Source of the DNA: a virus
DNA: 22,219 nt
Virus record (IMG/VR): IMGVR_UViG_3300042691_014303
Location: 1-22,219 of that record
Reading direction: 5' to 3' (one strand)
In this document: in pieces, positions 7,452-12,890 of the stretch
How positions within the stretch are numbered: position 1 is the stretch's first letter
How the letters are laid out: each line of letters opens with the position of its first letter
Made by a program: the position numbers and the translations under genes
The notes under the pieces: generated by a model
Databases searched by the model: none
What the model was told of the DNA's origin: nothing
The model's input: only the letters and a program-made list of their open reading frames with translations

Positions 7452-8016
7452 TAGTGCTTAATATATTAAACACTATATTTTTTAAACAATCAACTCTTTT
7501 TTCAAAATTTTCTTTGGACGGTGTTTCTATTGTGCAATAAGAAATATTTCTTCTTCTCAATGCTCTTTCTAATGTTCCCTTGTATGGTTGTTTTCCGTTT
7601 GTTATTACACCATCATTTGTTTCATCACCATGCGCTTGTTTTAAAATTTTTATATCTATATCCGATAAACAGGTTTTAATATGTTCTTCCAAATCTGGAG
7701 AACAATAAGCATATACGCCATCAACTTCATCATCCTCATGTAATGATATTACAACAGATGGATTCAATTCTTCTATCTTTAAAAGTAATCTATCCTGAAA
7801 ATCATTATTATCTGGTGTATCGAAATGTCGATTTAAATCTTTTCCATCAACTCTTCTTTTGTTTGTTTTGTTTATGTTGGATATAACATAAACATTTTTT
7901 TGATTTTTAAAATGTTCAGCAGCTTTATTACCAGCTGGTTCATCCCCATGAATACCACTAATAATAACAAATGTTTTATTTCCAGTAAATTTTTCAATTA
8001 AAAAATCAAATTTCAT
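7441..8016 (-). CDS. AstE/AspA-like M14 zinc hydrolase
   Basis: A 191-residue protein with M14 carboxypeptidase-fold signatures: H23-G-D-E26 in SGIHGDEPAGNKAA (zinc ligands HxxE), DLNR (60-63; the arginine contacts the substrate carboxylate), H93 in VISLHEDD (third zinc ligand) and E164 in CTIETPS (catalytic glutamate). This is the succinylglutamate desuccinylase/aspartoacylase branch, but single-domain and short. Possible substrates are a peptidoglycan peptide, an N-acyl amino acid or a peptide tail. Its first residues (MKFDFLIEKF) resemble the N-termini of the proteins at 18333 and 13347. Confidence 0.85.
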   Translation of the reverse strand: MKFDFLIEKFTGNKTFVIISGIHGDEPAGNKAAEHFKNQKNVYVISNINKTNKRRVDGKDLNRHFDTPDNNDFQDRLLLKIEELNPSVVISLHEDDEVDGVYAYCSPDLEEHIKTCLSDIDIKILKQAHGDETNDGVITNGKQPYKGTLERALRRRNISYCTIETPSKENFEKRVDCLKNIVFNILSTNET

Positions 8017-8025
8017 ATAGTATAT

Positions 8026-8265
8026 TTATTTTCTATTATAGAAAACATTACACATATGATTATTTTGATACCAATTATAAAGATAATCTTCATGTTTATC
8101 TAAAAAAACCAAACAACTCAAAAGACTGGAATTATCGTTTCTGTAACTTTTACAAATTAATTGTATATCTTTATTGTCTATTTCTGATATCGGAAATGTT
8201 TTTAAAAAGGTGAGTTTAGCACTCATCGTTTTAAGTTTTTTATCGTCACTATCAATTTTAATCAT
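8026..8265 (-). CDS. Hypothetical protein
   Basis: A 79-residue protein, mostly helical by composition (MSAKLTFLKTFPISEIDNKD near residue 14). An internal Met at residue 14 is an alternative start. The start overlaps the upstream stop by 1 nt (TAATG). Unknown function. Confidence 0.6.
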   Translation of the reverse strand: MIKIDSDDKKLKTMSAKLTFLKTFPISEIDNKDIQLICKSYRNDNSSLLSCLVFLDKHEDYLYNWYQNNHMCNVFYNRK

Positions 8266-8558
8266 TAAAAATTGTTATATTTGTCTAATGATGCTTCAAA
8301 ATTAATATCACCATCAAAAGACTTTTCGCCGGAATTCATAACCAAACAATCCCAAAGTTTACCAATATTAACTTCGTTTACTTCTATTTGATTCCATTCC
8401 TCGTCTGTTAAATTTTCAAGTTCGGTTGGTTGTTCATTTAACCAACTCAATACTGCATAAATTTGAACAACTGGTCTTTGAGTTGCATTTGAATATAAAT
8501 TAGATTTAAATTCAAATTGCGGATATAAATCAGATAATTTTTTAATTATATCATCCAT
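8265..8558 (-). CDS. Hypothetical acidic protein
   Basis: A 97-residue protein starting MDDIIKKLSDLYPQFEF. An in-frame TTG at 8630 would extend it, but the ATG at 8558 shares its A with the TGA of the upstream mini-ORF (TGATG), a typical coupled start. Contains Trp-rich acidic segments (AVLSWLNEQPTELENLTDEEW). No family recognised. Confidence 0.65.
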   Translation of the reverse strand: MDDIIKKLSDLYPQFEFKSNLYSNATQRPVVQIYAVLSWLNEQPTELENLTDEEWNQIEVNEVNIGKLWDCLVMNSGEKSFDGDINFEASLDKYNNF

Positions 8559-8674
8559 CAGATCAATACTCCCAAAATAAATCCAACAATAAAACCTAAT
8601 ATAAATACAGTTTTTGTTGGGTGGTTCCAAATAAATTCATTGATATATTTTCCTATGTTATTTAATGTTTTCAT
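8558..8674 (-). CDS. Tiny single-pass membrane protein
   Basis: A 38-residue frame, ATG at 8674: a polar N-terminal helix (MKTLNNIGKYINEFIW), then a hydrophobic span at residues 21-38 (KTVFILGFIVGFILGVLI) with a GxxxG-like small-residue face. It lies directly after the putative spanin and just before a TGATG-coupled gene, so translation is likely. Small membrane proteins next to spanins are often holins or antiholins; here that is only a suggestion. Confidence 0.6.
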   Translation of the reverse strand: MKTLNNIGKYINEFIWNHPTKTVFILGFIVGFILGVLI

Positions 8675-8677
8675 ATT

Positions 8678-9277
8678 TTAAAGTATTCCTTTTATTCTAA
8701 GATAAGTTGCTCCAACTATTGATGCGAGCAATAAAACTATTACAACATTTCTTTGTAAAATTGCAAGATCTTTTTCTACTAATTTCTTTTGCATTATATT
8801 TAAGTCTTTAATCATCTTATCATTATATTCCATCTGACGAATCAGTTCTTGGTCCACAGCTTGTTTAGTTTCTAATAAATTTTTATTATCTTTTTCAATC
8901 TGAGCATATGTTTCTTTATCTTTTAAAAGTTTCTGATATTCTTCTGAACTCACAACAACAACGGTATCATTTTTATATTTTTCTGGAATTATTAATACTC
9001 TTTGTTTATTAATAATAGTTGGCTTAACTTTACTTTGACTTCCTATTGTTTCTATATTTTTTTTGTATACTGCTTGAATTTCTATTCTTTTCTTTGGGGG
9101 TTTTACTATTCTTGTGGATTCATTAACATAGTTATCTGCTAAATCCAAACGAGCATTATCTAAAGAATCTTTTGTTGCGTAAACAGAACGAGATAACGCT
9201 TCTGATTGTTTTTCAGTATAAACCGTACAACTATTTAAAAATAGTAACGCAATACAAAATATAAATAATTTCTTCAT
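8678..9277 (-). CDS. Lipoprotein with coiled coil and C-terminal TM, possible u-spanin
   Basis: A 199-residue protein. The N-terminus is a lipoprotein signal: MKK, a hydrophobic run, and a lipobox LNSC ending at C17. Residues about 110-175 form a charged, heptad-like coiled coil (EEYQKLLKDKETYAQIEKDN and on). Residues 177-193 (NVVIVLLLASIVGATYL) form a membrane span followed by RIKGIL. An outer-membrane lipid anchor, a periplasm-spanning coiled coil and an inner-membrane helix are the architecture of unimolecular spanins (T1 gp11 type), which fuse inner and outer membranes at lysis. It is longer than T1 gp11. No endolysin is adjacent. An alternative is a structural envelope lipoprotein. Confidence 0.6.
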   Translation of the reverse strand: MKKLFIFCIALLFLNSCTVYTEKQSEALSRSVYATKDSLDNARLDLADNYVNESTRIVKPPKKRIEIQAVYKKNIETIGSQSKVKPTIINKQRVLIIPEKYKNDTVVVVSSEEYQKLLKDKETYAQIEKDNKNLLETKQAVDQELIRQMEYNDKMIKDLNIMQKKLVEKDLAILQRNVVIVLLLASIVGATYLRIKGIL

Positions 9278-9300
9278 AATTAATACTTATCTTTTATCAT

Positions 9301-9342
9301 AAAAAATAAACCCCTTTCAGGTTGGTAGCCCAAAAGGGGTTT
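9301..9342 (-). terminator. Rho-independent terminator of the tRNA block
   Basis: On the minus strand a 10-bp stem (AAACCCCTTT with AAAGGGGTTT, 9308-9342) is followed by a T-rich tract (ATTTTTT, 9301-9307). It lies 21 nt beyond the last tRNA, between the RNA genes and the lipoprotein gene. Confidence 0.75.
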
Positions 9343-9363
9343 GGTTCGACTCCGCAAAAGAGA

Positions 9364-9435
9364 GCCTCGTATCCGAATCGAACGGATGACAACGAAATTA
9401 CAAATTTCGCGCTCTACCAACTGAGCTAACGAGGC
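9364..9435 (-). tRNA. tRNA-Thr (UGU)
   Basis: Full cloverleaf on the minus strand: acceptor GCCTCGT/ACGAGGC, D-arm GCTCAGTTGGTAGAGC, anticodon loop TTTGTAA within CGAAA/TTTCG, T-arm with loop TTCGATT. Anticodon TGT. The 3' CCA is not encoded and the discriminator is U. Confidence 0.95.
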
Positions 9436-9442
9436 GTTAAAT

Positions 9443-9517
9443 TGGCATCTCTAAGGGGATTTGAACCCCTACTAATACCGTGAAAGGGTACTGTGCTAAC
9501 CGTTACACTATAGAGAC
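9443..9517 (-). tRNA. tRNA-Glu (UUC)
   Basis: Minus-strand cloverleaf: acceptor GTCTCTA/TAGAGAT (G1-U72 wobble), anticodon loop CTTTCAC with anticodon TTC, T-arm AGGGG-TTCAAAT-CCCCT. Discriminator G, and CCA is encoded. 2 nt from tRNA-Gly. Confidence 0.93.
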
Positions 9518-9519
9518 GT

Positions 9520-9593
9520 TGGTGCAGAATGAGAGAATCGAACTCTCAACTAAAGTTTGGAAAACTCCCGTTTTACCATTAAACTAATTCTGC
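9520..9593 (-). tRNA. tRNA-Gly (UCC)
   Basis: Minus-strand cloverleaf: acceptor GCAGAAT/ATTCTGC, anticodon loop TTTCCAA (anticodon TCC) on a stem with two G-U pairs, T-arm GAGAG-TTCGATT-CTCTC. Discriminator A, encoded CCA. Confidence 0.93.
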
Positions 9594-9594
9594 T

Positions 9595-10002
9595 TTAAAT
9601 TTTTAATTTATCAAGGATGTTTTTATTTTTTTGTAAAAGATTATCATCTACTTTAACTATTCCTGCTTCTATTTCTTGATGACAGTTAGAACAAACTAAT
9701 ATACATTTTTTAGCTTCTTCTAAAAGAATTTTATATCCTTTACTTAATCCTTTATGTGCAATACCGAATTTTTTATTATTTGGTATTAAATGGTGAAATT
9801 CTAAAGCACCTATACATTTTGAATAATCACATATTATACATTTATCTCCAAAATCTTTTACTAATTTTTCTTTAACCGTTCTTCTTCTTTTACTGACGTG
9901 TTCGGATCTGCATTTTTTACAACGATGATAATTTCTACCTTCTAAAACAAATTCTGTTTTTCCATGTTTATTACACTCTTTAATAATATATTTTGATTTC
10001 AT
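9595..10002 (-). CDS. HNH endonuclease inside the tRNA cluster
   Basis: A 135-residue protein. An N-terminal Cys/His zinc ribbon (C10, H13, C28xxC31: YHRCKKCRSEH) precedes an HNH domain: CIICDY (55-60), ALEFHHLIP (66-74) and CSNCHQEIEAG (104-114), giving the two CxxC zinc knuckles and the His-His/Asn/His catalytic core. It stops 1 nt upstream of tRNA-Gly and follows the interrupted tRNA-Asn. Free-standing HNH genes in phage tRNA clusters are commonly homing endonucleases that spread by cutting related genomes at or near tRNA genes; that role is inferred from position. The initial MKSK is not followed by the head-tag consensus. Confidence 0.9.
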   Translation of the reverse strand: MKSKYIIKECNKHGKTEFVLEGRNYHRCKKCRSEHVSKRRRTVKEKLVKDFGDKCIICDYSKCIGALEFHHLIPNNKKFGIAHKGLSKGYKILLEEAKKCILVCSNCHQEIEAGIVKVDDNLLQKNKNILDKLKI

Positions 10003-10049
10003 ATATTATTATTTATCTTGGTAGATCACTTTTTTATATACCAAAAATC

Positions 10050-10170
10050 CTGACGAGGTAGGATTCGAACCTACGACCAATCGGTTAATCTCGGAGATAC
10101 GAGAATCGAACTCGAATTACGTCACCTACTTCTCCCACAGCCGATCGCTCTACCACTGAGCTACTCGTCA
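10050..10170 (-). tRNA. tRNA-Asn (GUU) interrupted in the anticodon loop
   Basis: The outer parts form a canonical tRNA-Asn: acceptor TGACGAG/CTCGTCA with discriminator G, D-arm GCTCAGTGGTAGAGC, anticodon stem ATCGG/CCGAT, T-arm GTAGG-TTCGAAT-CCTAC. Removing 49 nt (10089-10137) restores the loop CTGTTAA with anticodon GTT and a 72-nt body. As written the gene is 121 nt with no readable anticodon. The break is after G34, or one base later since the junction base is ambiguous. It needs precise removal and ligation to work; otherwise it is a broken gene. Confidence 0.85.
10089..10137 (-). other. 49-nt insert in tRNA-Asn with tRNA-like acceptor/T-arm fold
   Basis: On the minus strand the insert reads from TGGGAGAAG to CTCCGAGA. 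Inside, GGAGA pairs with TCTCC, and CGAG-TTCGATT-CTCG forms a T-arm with the standard TTCRANY loop. That is a tRNA minihelix lacking D- and anticodon arms. It is far too short for a group I intron. It could be a fragment of a second tRNA gene inserted by recombination, or an unusual self-structured intron. Confidence 0.7.
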
Positions 10171-10176
10171 ATAAAA

Positions 10177-10261
10177 TGGTGGGCAGTGCTGGACTCGAAC
10201 CAGCGAACTCCGAAGAGAGGAAATTTACAGTCTCCAGCAATTGCCGCTATGCGAACTACCC
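10177..10261 (-). tRNA. tRNA-Tyr (GUA)
   Basis: Minus-strand class II tRNA of 85 nt: acceptor GGGTAGT/ACTGCCC, anticodon loop CTGTAAA on GGAGA/TTTCC (anticodon GTA), long variable arm CTCTTCGGAG, T-arm GCTGG-TTCGAGT-CCAGC, discriminator A and encoded CCA. Confidence 0.93.
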
Positions 10262-10268
10262 AAAAATT

Positions 10269-10348
10269 AGCAGAGGCAGGATTCGAACCTGCGAGGCACA
10301 AGGGCGGGTGGTTATGAGCCACCTGAGATACCACTTCTCACACTCTGC
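10269..10348 (-). tRNA. tRNA with CAU anticodon (Met-like), long variable loop
   Basis: Minus-strand cloverleaf of about 80 nt: acceptor GCAGAG/CTCTGC, D-arm GAGA-AGTGGTA-TCTC, anticodon stem GGTGG/CCACC with loop CTCATAA, T-arm GCAGG-TTCGAAT-CCTGC, no encoded CCA. The variable region is about 14 nt (CGCCCTTGTGCCTC), whereas Met and Ile-CAU tRNAs normally have 4-5. It may be an elongator or initiator Met tRNA with an insertion, an Ile2 tRNA, or a class II tRNA with altered anticodon. Confidence 0.75.
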
Positions 10349-10461
10349 AATAAAAACTTCGTTTGATGAATGGCTGTGAATACTCTCGAAACACCTTATT
10401 AAGCACCATTTCATTTTCGAGGCAATGATCTACAATGAATTGTAAACACCAAACAAATTGT

Positions 10462-10514
10462 TTAGAATATGTGCAATAGATCGAGTCATACTTGAACTAT
10501 TGCACATATTCTAA
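10462..10514. repeat. 18-bp perfect inverted repeat after the tmRNA 3' end
   Basis: TTAGAATATGTGCAATAG (10462-10479) and its exact reverse complement (10497-10514) flank a 17-nt loop. It begins 5 nt beyond the tmRNA CCA in the direction of transcription. There is no clear T-tract, so a simple intrinsic terminator is doubtful; an RNA-processing hairpin or a protein-binding site fits as well. The remaining 113 nt (10349-10461) up to the tRNA show only weak short inverted repeats. Confidence 0.8.
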
Positions 10515-10519
10515 TCAAA

Positions 10520-10944
10520 TGGTGGAGATGACGGCATACGATAGCCGTGTCCAATGAACTTTCATTTCACAATTCTTCACATGTTTGGATATTTTCGATA
10601 TTATAAGGATATCATAGTATATCTACTTTCCTACAAATAGTAACGACATTTGTTATCGTGGATAATTTTATATTACATTGAAGCTACCCGACAACCCAAA
10701 ACCCTCTGCGATTCAAAACGGAGTTAGAGGATTACCGTTAGGCTTTTAGGCGGCGAGAGCGTAAGACTCTTCTTCAATGCCACCGAGGAACTCGTCAGCG
10801 TTGTTGAAGATGTATTCAGCTTCGGCTAAAAGATCAGACATATCATCGTCTGCATTTAGTTTTCAATCGATTTTTTAGAAGGCCATCGATTAACCTTCAC
10901 ATGCATTGTGGAATTAGAATCCAAAGTCGAATCCTTTCATCCCC
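10520..10944 (-). ncRNA. ssrA: tmRNA (transfer-messenger RNA), phage-encoded
   Basis: A complete one-piece tmRNA of 425 nt on the minus strand. The 5' end GGGGATG pairs with 3' CATCTCC, followed by ACCA, and G3-U70, the alanyl-tRNA synthetase identity pair, is present. GGATTCGACTTTGG matches the conserved tmRNA 5' D-like region. P2 forms from CACAAT and ATTGTG. An H-type pseudoknot (GAAGG/CCTTC at 10878-10898 and AATCGAT/ATCGATT at 10865-10891) ends 11 nt before the resume codon, as expected for PK1. A second pseudoknot follows the tag (AACGG/CCGTT and CCTCT/AGAGG, 10703-10739). The T-loop is unusual (TATCGTAT, 8 nt, not TTCRANY). It would rescue stalled ribosomes and tag nascent chains for proteolysis. 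Confidence 0.95.
10746..10853 (-). CDS. tmRNA tag reading frame (35 residues)
   Basis: Read on the minus strand from the GCA resume codon at 10853 the frame is open for 35 codons to TAA at 10748-10746. It begins ADDDMSDLLAEAEYIF and ends GGIEEESYALAA. The YALAA ending is the degradation signal recognised by ClpXP-type proteases on ssrA-tagged proteins. Typical tags are 8-20 residues, so this is long and strongly acidic. The resume codon is set by its distance from pseudoknot PK1; it has no ATG or ribosome-binding site, as expected. Confidence 0.88.
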   Translation of the reverse strand, partial: ADDDMSDLLAEAEYIFNNADEFLGGIEEESYALAA

Positions 10945-10995
10945 ATAAATTTTTCAAAGATCAGTTATTCGATATGTCGAATATTTATTGTGTAT

Positions 10996-11026
10996 TAAAC
11001 TTACCACCGAATAGTGGATTTGTCAA
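10996..11026 (-). promoter_or_regulatory. Predicted promoter of the tmRNA
   Basis: On the minus strand TTGACA (11021-11026), a 17-nt spacer and TAAGTTTA (10996-11003), which matches 7 of 8 positions of the Bacteroidota TAnnTTTG -10. It lies about 50 nt upstream of the mature tmRNA 5' end; a small hairpin (TTCGACATATCGAA, 10967-10980) sits in the presumed 5' leader removed by RNase P. Confidence 0.6.
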
Positions 11027-11058
11027 TCAATTTTGCTGTAAACTTGATCTTTTTTTAT

Positions 11059-11409
11059 TTAATTAAATTCCAAATTCCATTCTGGTAATTGGGGAAGGTC
11101 ACACTTCTTCCAGTATCCAAGATAACCTTCTCTACCGCTTAACCTTTTACTATGTTTTGGGTCATATGGTTTGATGTACCACATCATACCTTTATATGGA
11201 GAAATAAACGTCTCTCCCATTTTGTGAACAACGGGAACACAGTGTAATTCTTTTTGCGCTGGTTTATCTAAAATTGCTCCATATGTCACATCACCATAAA
11301 ACCACCACCACCCCAAGCTATCAGGAGCATCTTTCCAGTCACTATTATTTTCTTTTAAAATAGTTACACTATAAGCTTCAGCTAGGAGTTGTTGATCTTT
11401 GCTTTTCAT
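11059..11409 (-). CDS. Head-tag family protein (MKSKDQQLLAE N-terminus)
   Basis: A 116-residue protein. Residues 1-20 are the shared tag: MKSKDQQLLAEAYSVTILKE, with LAE at 9-11 and LKE at 18-20. The body is small, aromatic and unrelated to the other tagged proteins (DSLGWWWFYGDVTYGAIL; KGMMWYIKPYD). By analogy with T4 internal head proteins the tag could direct the protein into the prohead and be removed after L/I-x-E. The ATG overlaps the stop of the next upstream gene by 4 nt. Confidence 0.75.
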   Translation of the reverse strand: MKSKDQQLLAEAYSVTILKENNSDWKDAPDSLGWWWFYGDVTYGAILDKPAQKELHCVPVVHKMGETFISPYKGMMWYIKPYDPKHSKRLSGREGYLGYWKKCDLPQLPEWNLEFN

Positions 11410-11654
11410 TTTAGAATTTCTTCCACAAATGCTGGCATATTATGACTACCAAAATCTTTCAATATAATTTTAATTGCATTTGCCAATGTTTTATAATTCA
11501 TTTCGGGATTAATTACATTTATATTTTTTTCAATATAGTCAGCAAGAGTTTGTGCTTCGATCATTTGTTCTTTAGTCAAAGGTTCGTCTTTTGTTTGTTG
11601 GGTATAGATGTTTTCTACCAAAGTCTCCAATAAAATTTGATCTTTGCCTTTCAT
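11406..11654 (-). CDS. Head-tag family protein (MKGKDQILLE N-terminus)
   Basis: An 82-residue protein starting MKGKDQILLETLVENIY, the shared tag with Gly for Ser at position 3 and a possible second cleavage motif at L12-V13-E14. The rest is a helical domain (KEQMIEAQTLADYIEKNINV; TLANAIKIILKDFG). Body unrecognised. Part of a five-gene tagged run and translationally coupled to the next gene. Confidence 0.75.
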   Translation of the reverse strand: MKGKDQILLETLVENIYTQQTKDEPLTKEQMIEAQTLADYIEKNINVINPEMNYKTLANAIKIILKDFGSHNMPAFVEEILK

Positions 11655-11657
11655 AAA

Positions 11658-12089
11658 TTAATGTCCGTAATTATAACCAAAATATGCTTTTCTTCCACTA
11701 GTAAGATTTGTTGGAATTTCTTTGTTGTCTGCATATCCACAGCATCCCTGATCTTTTATTTTGTTATAAAGACTTTCTGTTTTTGGATCTCCAACAAAAG
11801 CCATTCTTAGATTGTCAGAATACTCGTCTTTTTCCATATATTTATGAGCATATGAAATAGCATCCCTTCCAAATGTTTTTATCATATAATGATAATATCC
11901 ATTATATGTTGAAAGATCTTGTTCTGAATCATCTTCTAAATTTCTTGGATCTTCATCTTCTGGAAATTCTTCTCCCATACCAACTTTTGAAAGTTCTTCC
12001 ATTTCTGGATCATTGGGTTGAAACTTTTCATTTTCTGATAAAGTTTTTAAGTATGCTTCTTCCAACAATATTTGATCTTTTGATTTCAT
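11658..12089 (-). CDS. Head-tag family protein (MKSKDQILLEEAYLKTLSE)
   Basis: A 143-residue acidic protein. Tag residues 1-19 end in L17-S18-E19. Residues about 20-60 are Glu/Asp/Pro-rich and probably disordered (DPEMEELSKVGMGEEFPEDE). The C-terminal part (GYYHYMIKTFGRDAISYAHK) looks folded. Domain function not recognised. The tag call is the main evidence for its role. Confidence 0.75.
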   Translation of the reverse strand: MKSKDQILLEEAYLKTLSENEKFQPNDPEMEELSKVGMGEEFPEDEDPRNLEDDSEQDLSTYNGYYHYMIKTFGRDAISYAHKYMEKDEYSDNLRMAFVGDPKTESLYNKIKDQGCCGYADNKEIPTNLTSGRKAYFGYNYGH

Positions 12090-12093
12090 TTAA

Positions 12094-12630
12094 TTACATT
12101 AATCCTCTTCTTTGAGCCTCTGCTTTTAAACCTGCTAAAAGGGTAGCACCCATAAATGAAGCTACTGTTTTTTCTTTTTCTTTTATTTGTTTTAGAAGTT
12201 CTTCATCTGAAGTTTTTTCTATTCCAGAAATTTTTGATCTTTTTCCCAATTCATCGGCATCTAGGGTTCTTCTTCTTGCTACACTTCCCGGTGGTGTTGA
12301 GTCTGGTGTTATATCATTAATATCAACTGCATCATGTACATTGTAAGGAGGCTTACTATAATCATCATCATAATCCCATCCTTCCCATTTAAATTTTACG
12401 TCCTTTGGAATTTCTTTTATGCTTTCATCTCCATAAAATTGAAAAAGCCAATTTTTTAATGCTTCTTCTTTTGTGTGTCCAATTCCGGTTGTATAAATAT
12501 CGTTATGTTCTCTTCTGTTTTTATATTTAGGATTTGCTCTGGTATTATAATGTCCCACTAATCTATATCCTTCTTTTAAAACTTTTTTAGAATATATGCT
12601 CTCCAACAATATTTGATCTTTTGATTTCAT
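12094..12630 (-). CDS. Head-tag family protein (MKSKDQILLESIYSKKVLKE)
   Basis: A 178-residue protein with the tag at 1-20 (LLE at 8-10, L18-K19-E20). Residues about 20-60 (GYRLVGHYNTRANPKYKNRR, then YTTGIGHTKEEALKNW) look like a small alpha/beta fold. The C-terminus (DEELLKQIKEKEKTVASFMG) is helical. Function unknown. First gene downstream of the ncRNA locus. Confidence 0.75.
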   Translation of the reverse strand: MKSKDQILLESIYSKKVLKEGYRLVGHYNTRANPKYKNRREHNDIYTTGIGHTKEEALKNWLFQFYGDESIKEIPKDVKFKWEGWDYDDDYSKPPYNVHDAVDINDITPDSTPPGSVARRRTLDADELGKRSKISGIEKTSDEELLKQIKEKEKTVASFMGATLLAGLKAEAQRRGLM

Positions 12631-12646
12631 ACAAATATACTTACAA

Positions 12647-12680
12647 TAAAAAAATTAAAAACCAGAAAGTTCTTCATTGG
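12647..12680 (-). terminator. Probable terminator of the ncRNA at 12653-12884
   Basis: On the minus strand a weak hairpin (CCA-bulge-GAAG, loop AAC, TTTC-TGG; 12662-12680) is followed by TTTTTAATTTTTTT. The stem is short, but the T-tract is strong and the placement is right. Confidence 0.45.
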
Positions 12681-12884
12681 CTACCGAGTTGTGATCCCGT
12701 TGGACGAAGAAAACTTGTTACCCTCTGCCTAATCGAGTCTGGTTGATAGGTCCGCAACGGTTAGCTTTTTAAGAACAGCACAGCACACCATTCCCGTCCG
12801 ACTCTATCTAATTTCAAAAATCAATTTCCGATTTTGTATTCGTGAATCGTCATCCACCTATTGGATCATCGGGAACCAACTCTT
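12653..12884 (-). ncRNA. Unassigned structured ncRNA candidate
   Basis: A roughly 230-nt gene-free stretch, clearly higher in GC than its surroundings, between a consensus-like promoter (12891-12919) and a T-rich terminator (12647-12680), all on the minus strand. Possible helices: CCGTT-GC-GGAC with GTCC-AACGG (9 bp); TGATCC with GGATCA; GAGTTG with CAACTC near the two ends; TTCCCG with CGGGAA; and a GAGTC/GACTC pairing that would be a pseudoknot. No long ORF on either strand. It does not show the conserved elements of RNase P RNA, SRP RNA, tmRNA or a group I intron that I could test by eye. A 6S-like regulator or a new phage RNA is possible. Confidence 0.6.
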
Positions 12885-12890
12885 ATAAAT

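Noticed and set aside
9595-10002. HNH gene as a member of the head-tag family because it starts MKSK
   Set aside because: Only four residues match; the sequence then enters a zinc ribbon and lacks the DQxLLE and [LI]xE parts.
10089-10137. Insert read as an ordinary second complete tRNA
   Set aside because: It has no D-arm or anticodon arm; only an acceptor-like stem and T-arm are present.
10176-10379. A plus-strand ORF (MVGSAGLEPANSEERKF...) across the tRNAs
   Set aside because: It is the antisense reading of tRNA-Tyr and the CAU tRNA; 'GLEPA' and 'GRIRTCEAQG' type strings are well-known artefacts of translating tRNA genes.
12653-12884. The ncRNA region as RNase P RNA, SRP RNA or a group I intron
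   Set aside because: By eye I find none of the universally conserved core elements of these RNAs; a covariance search would settle it.
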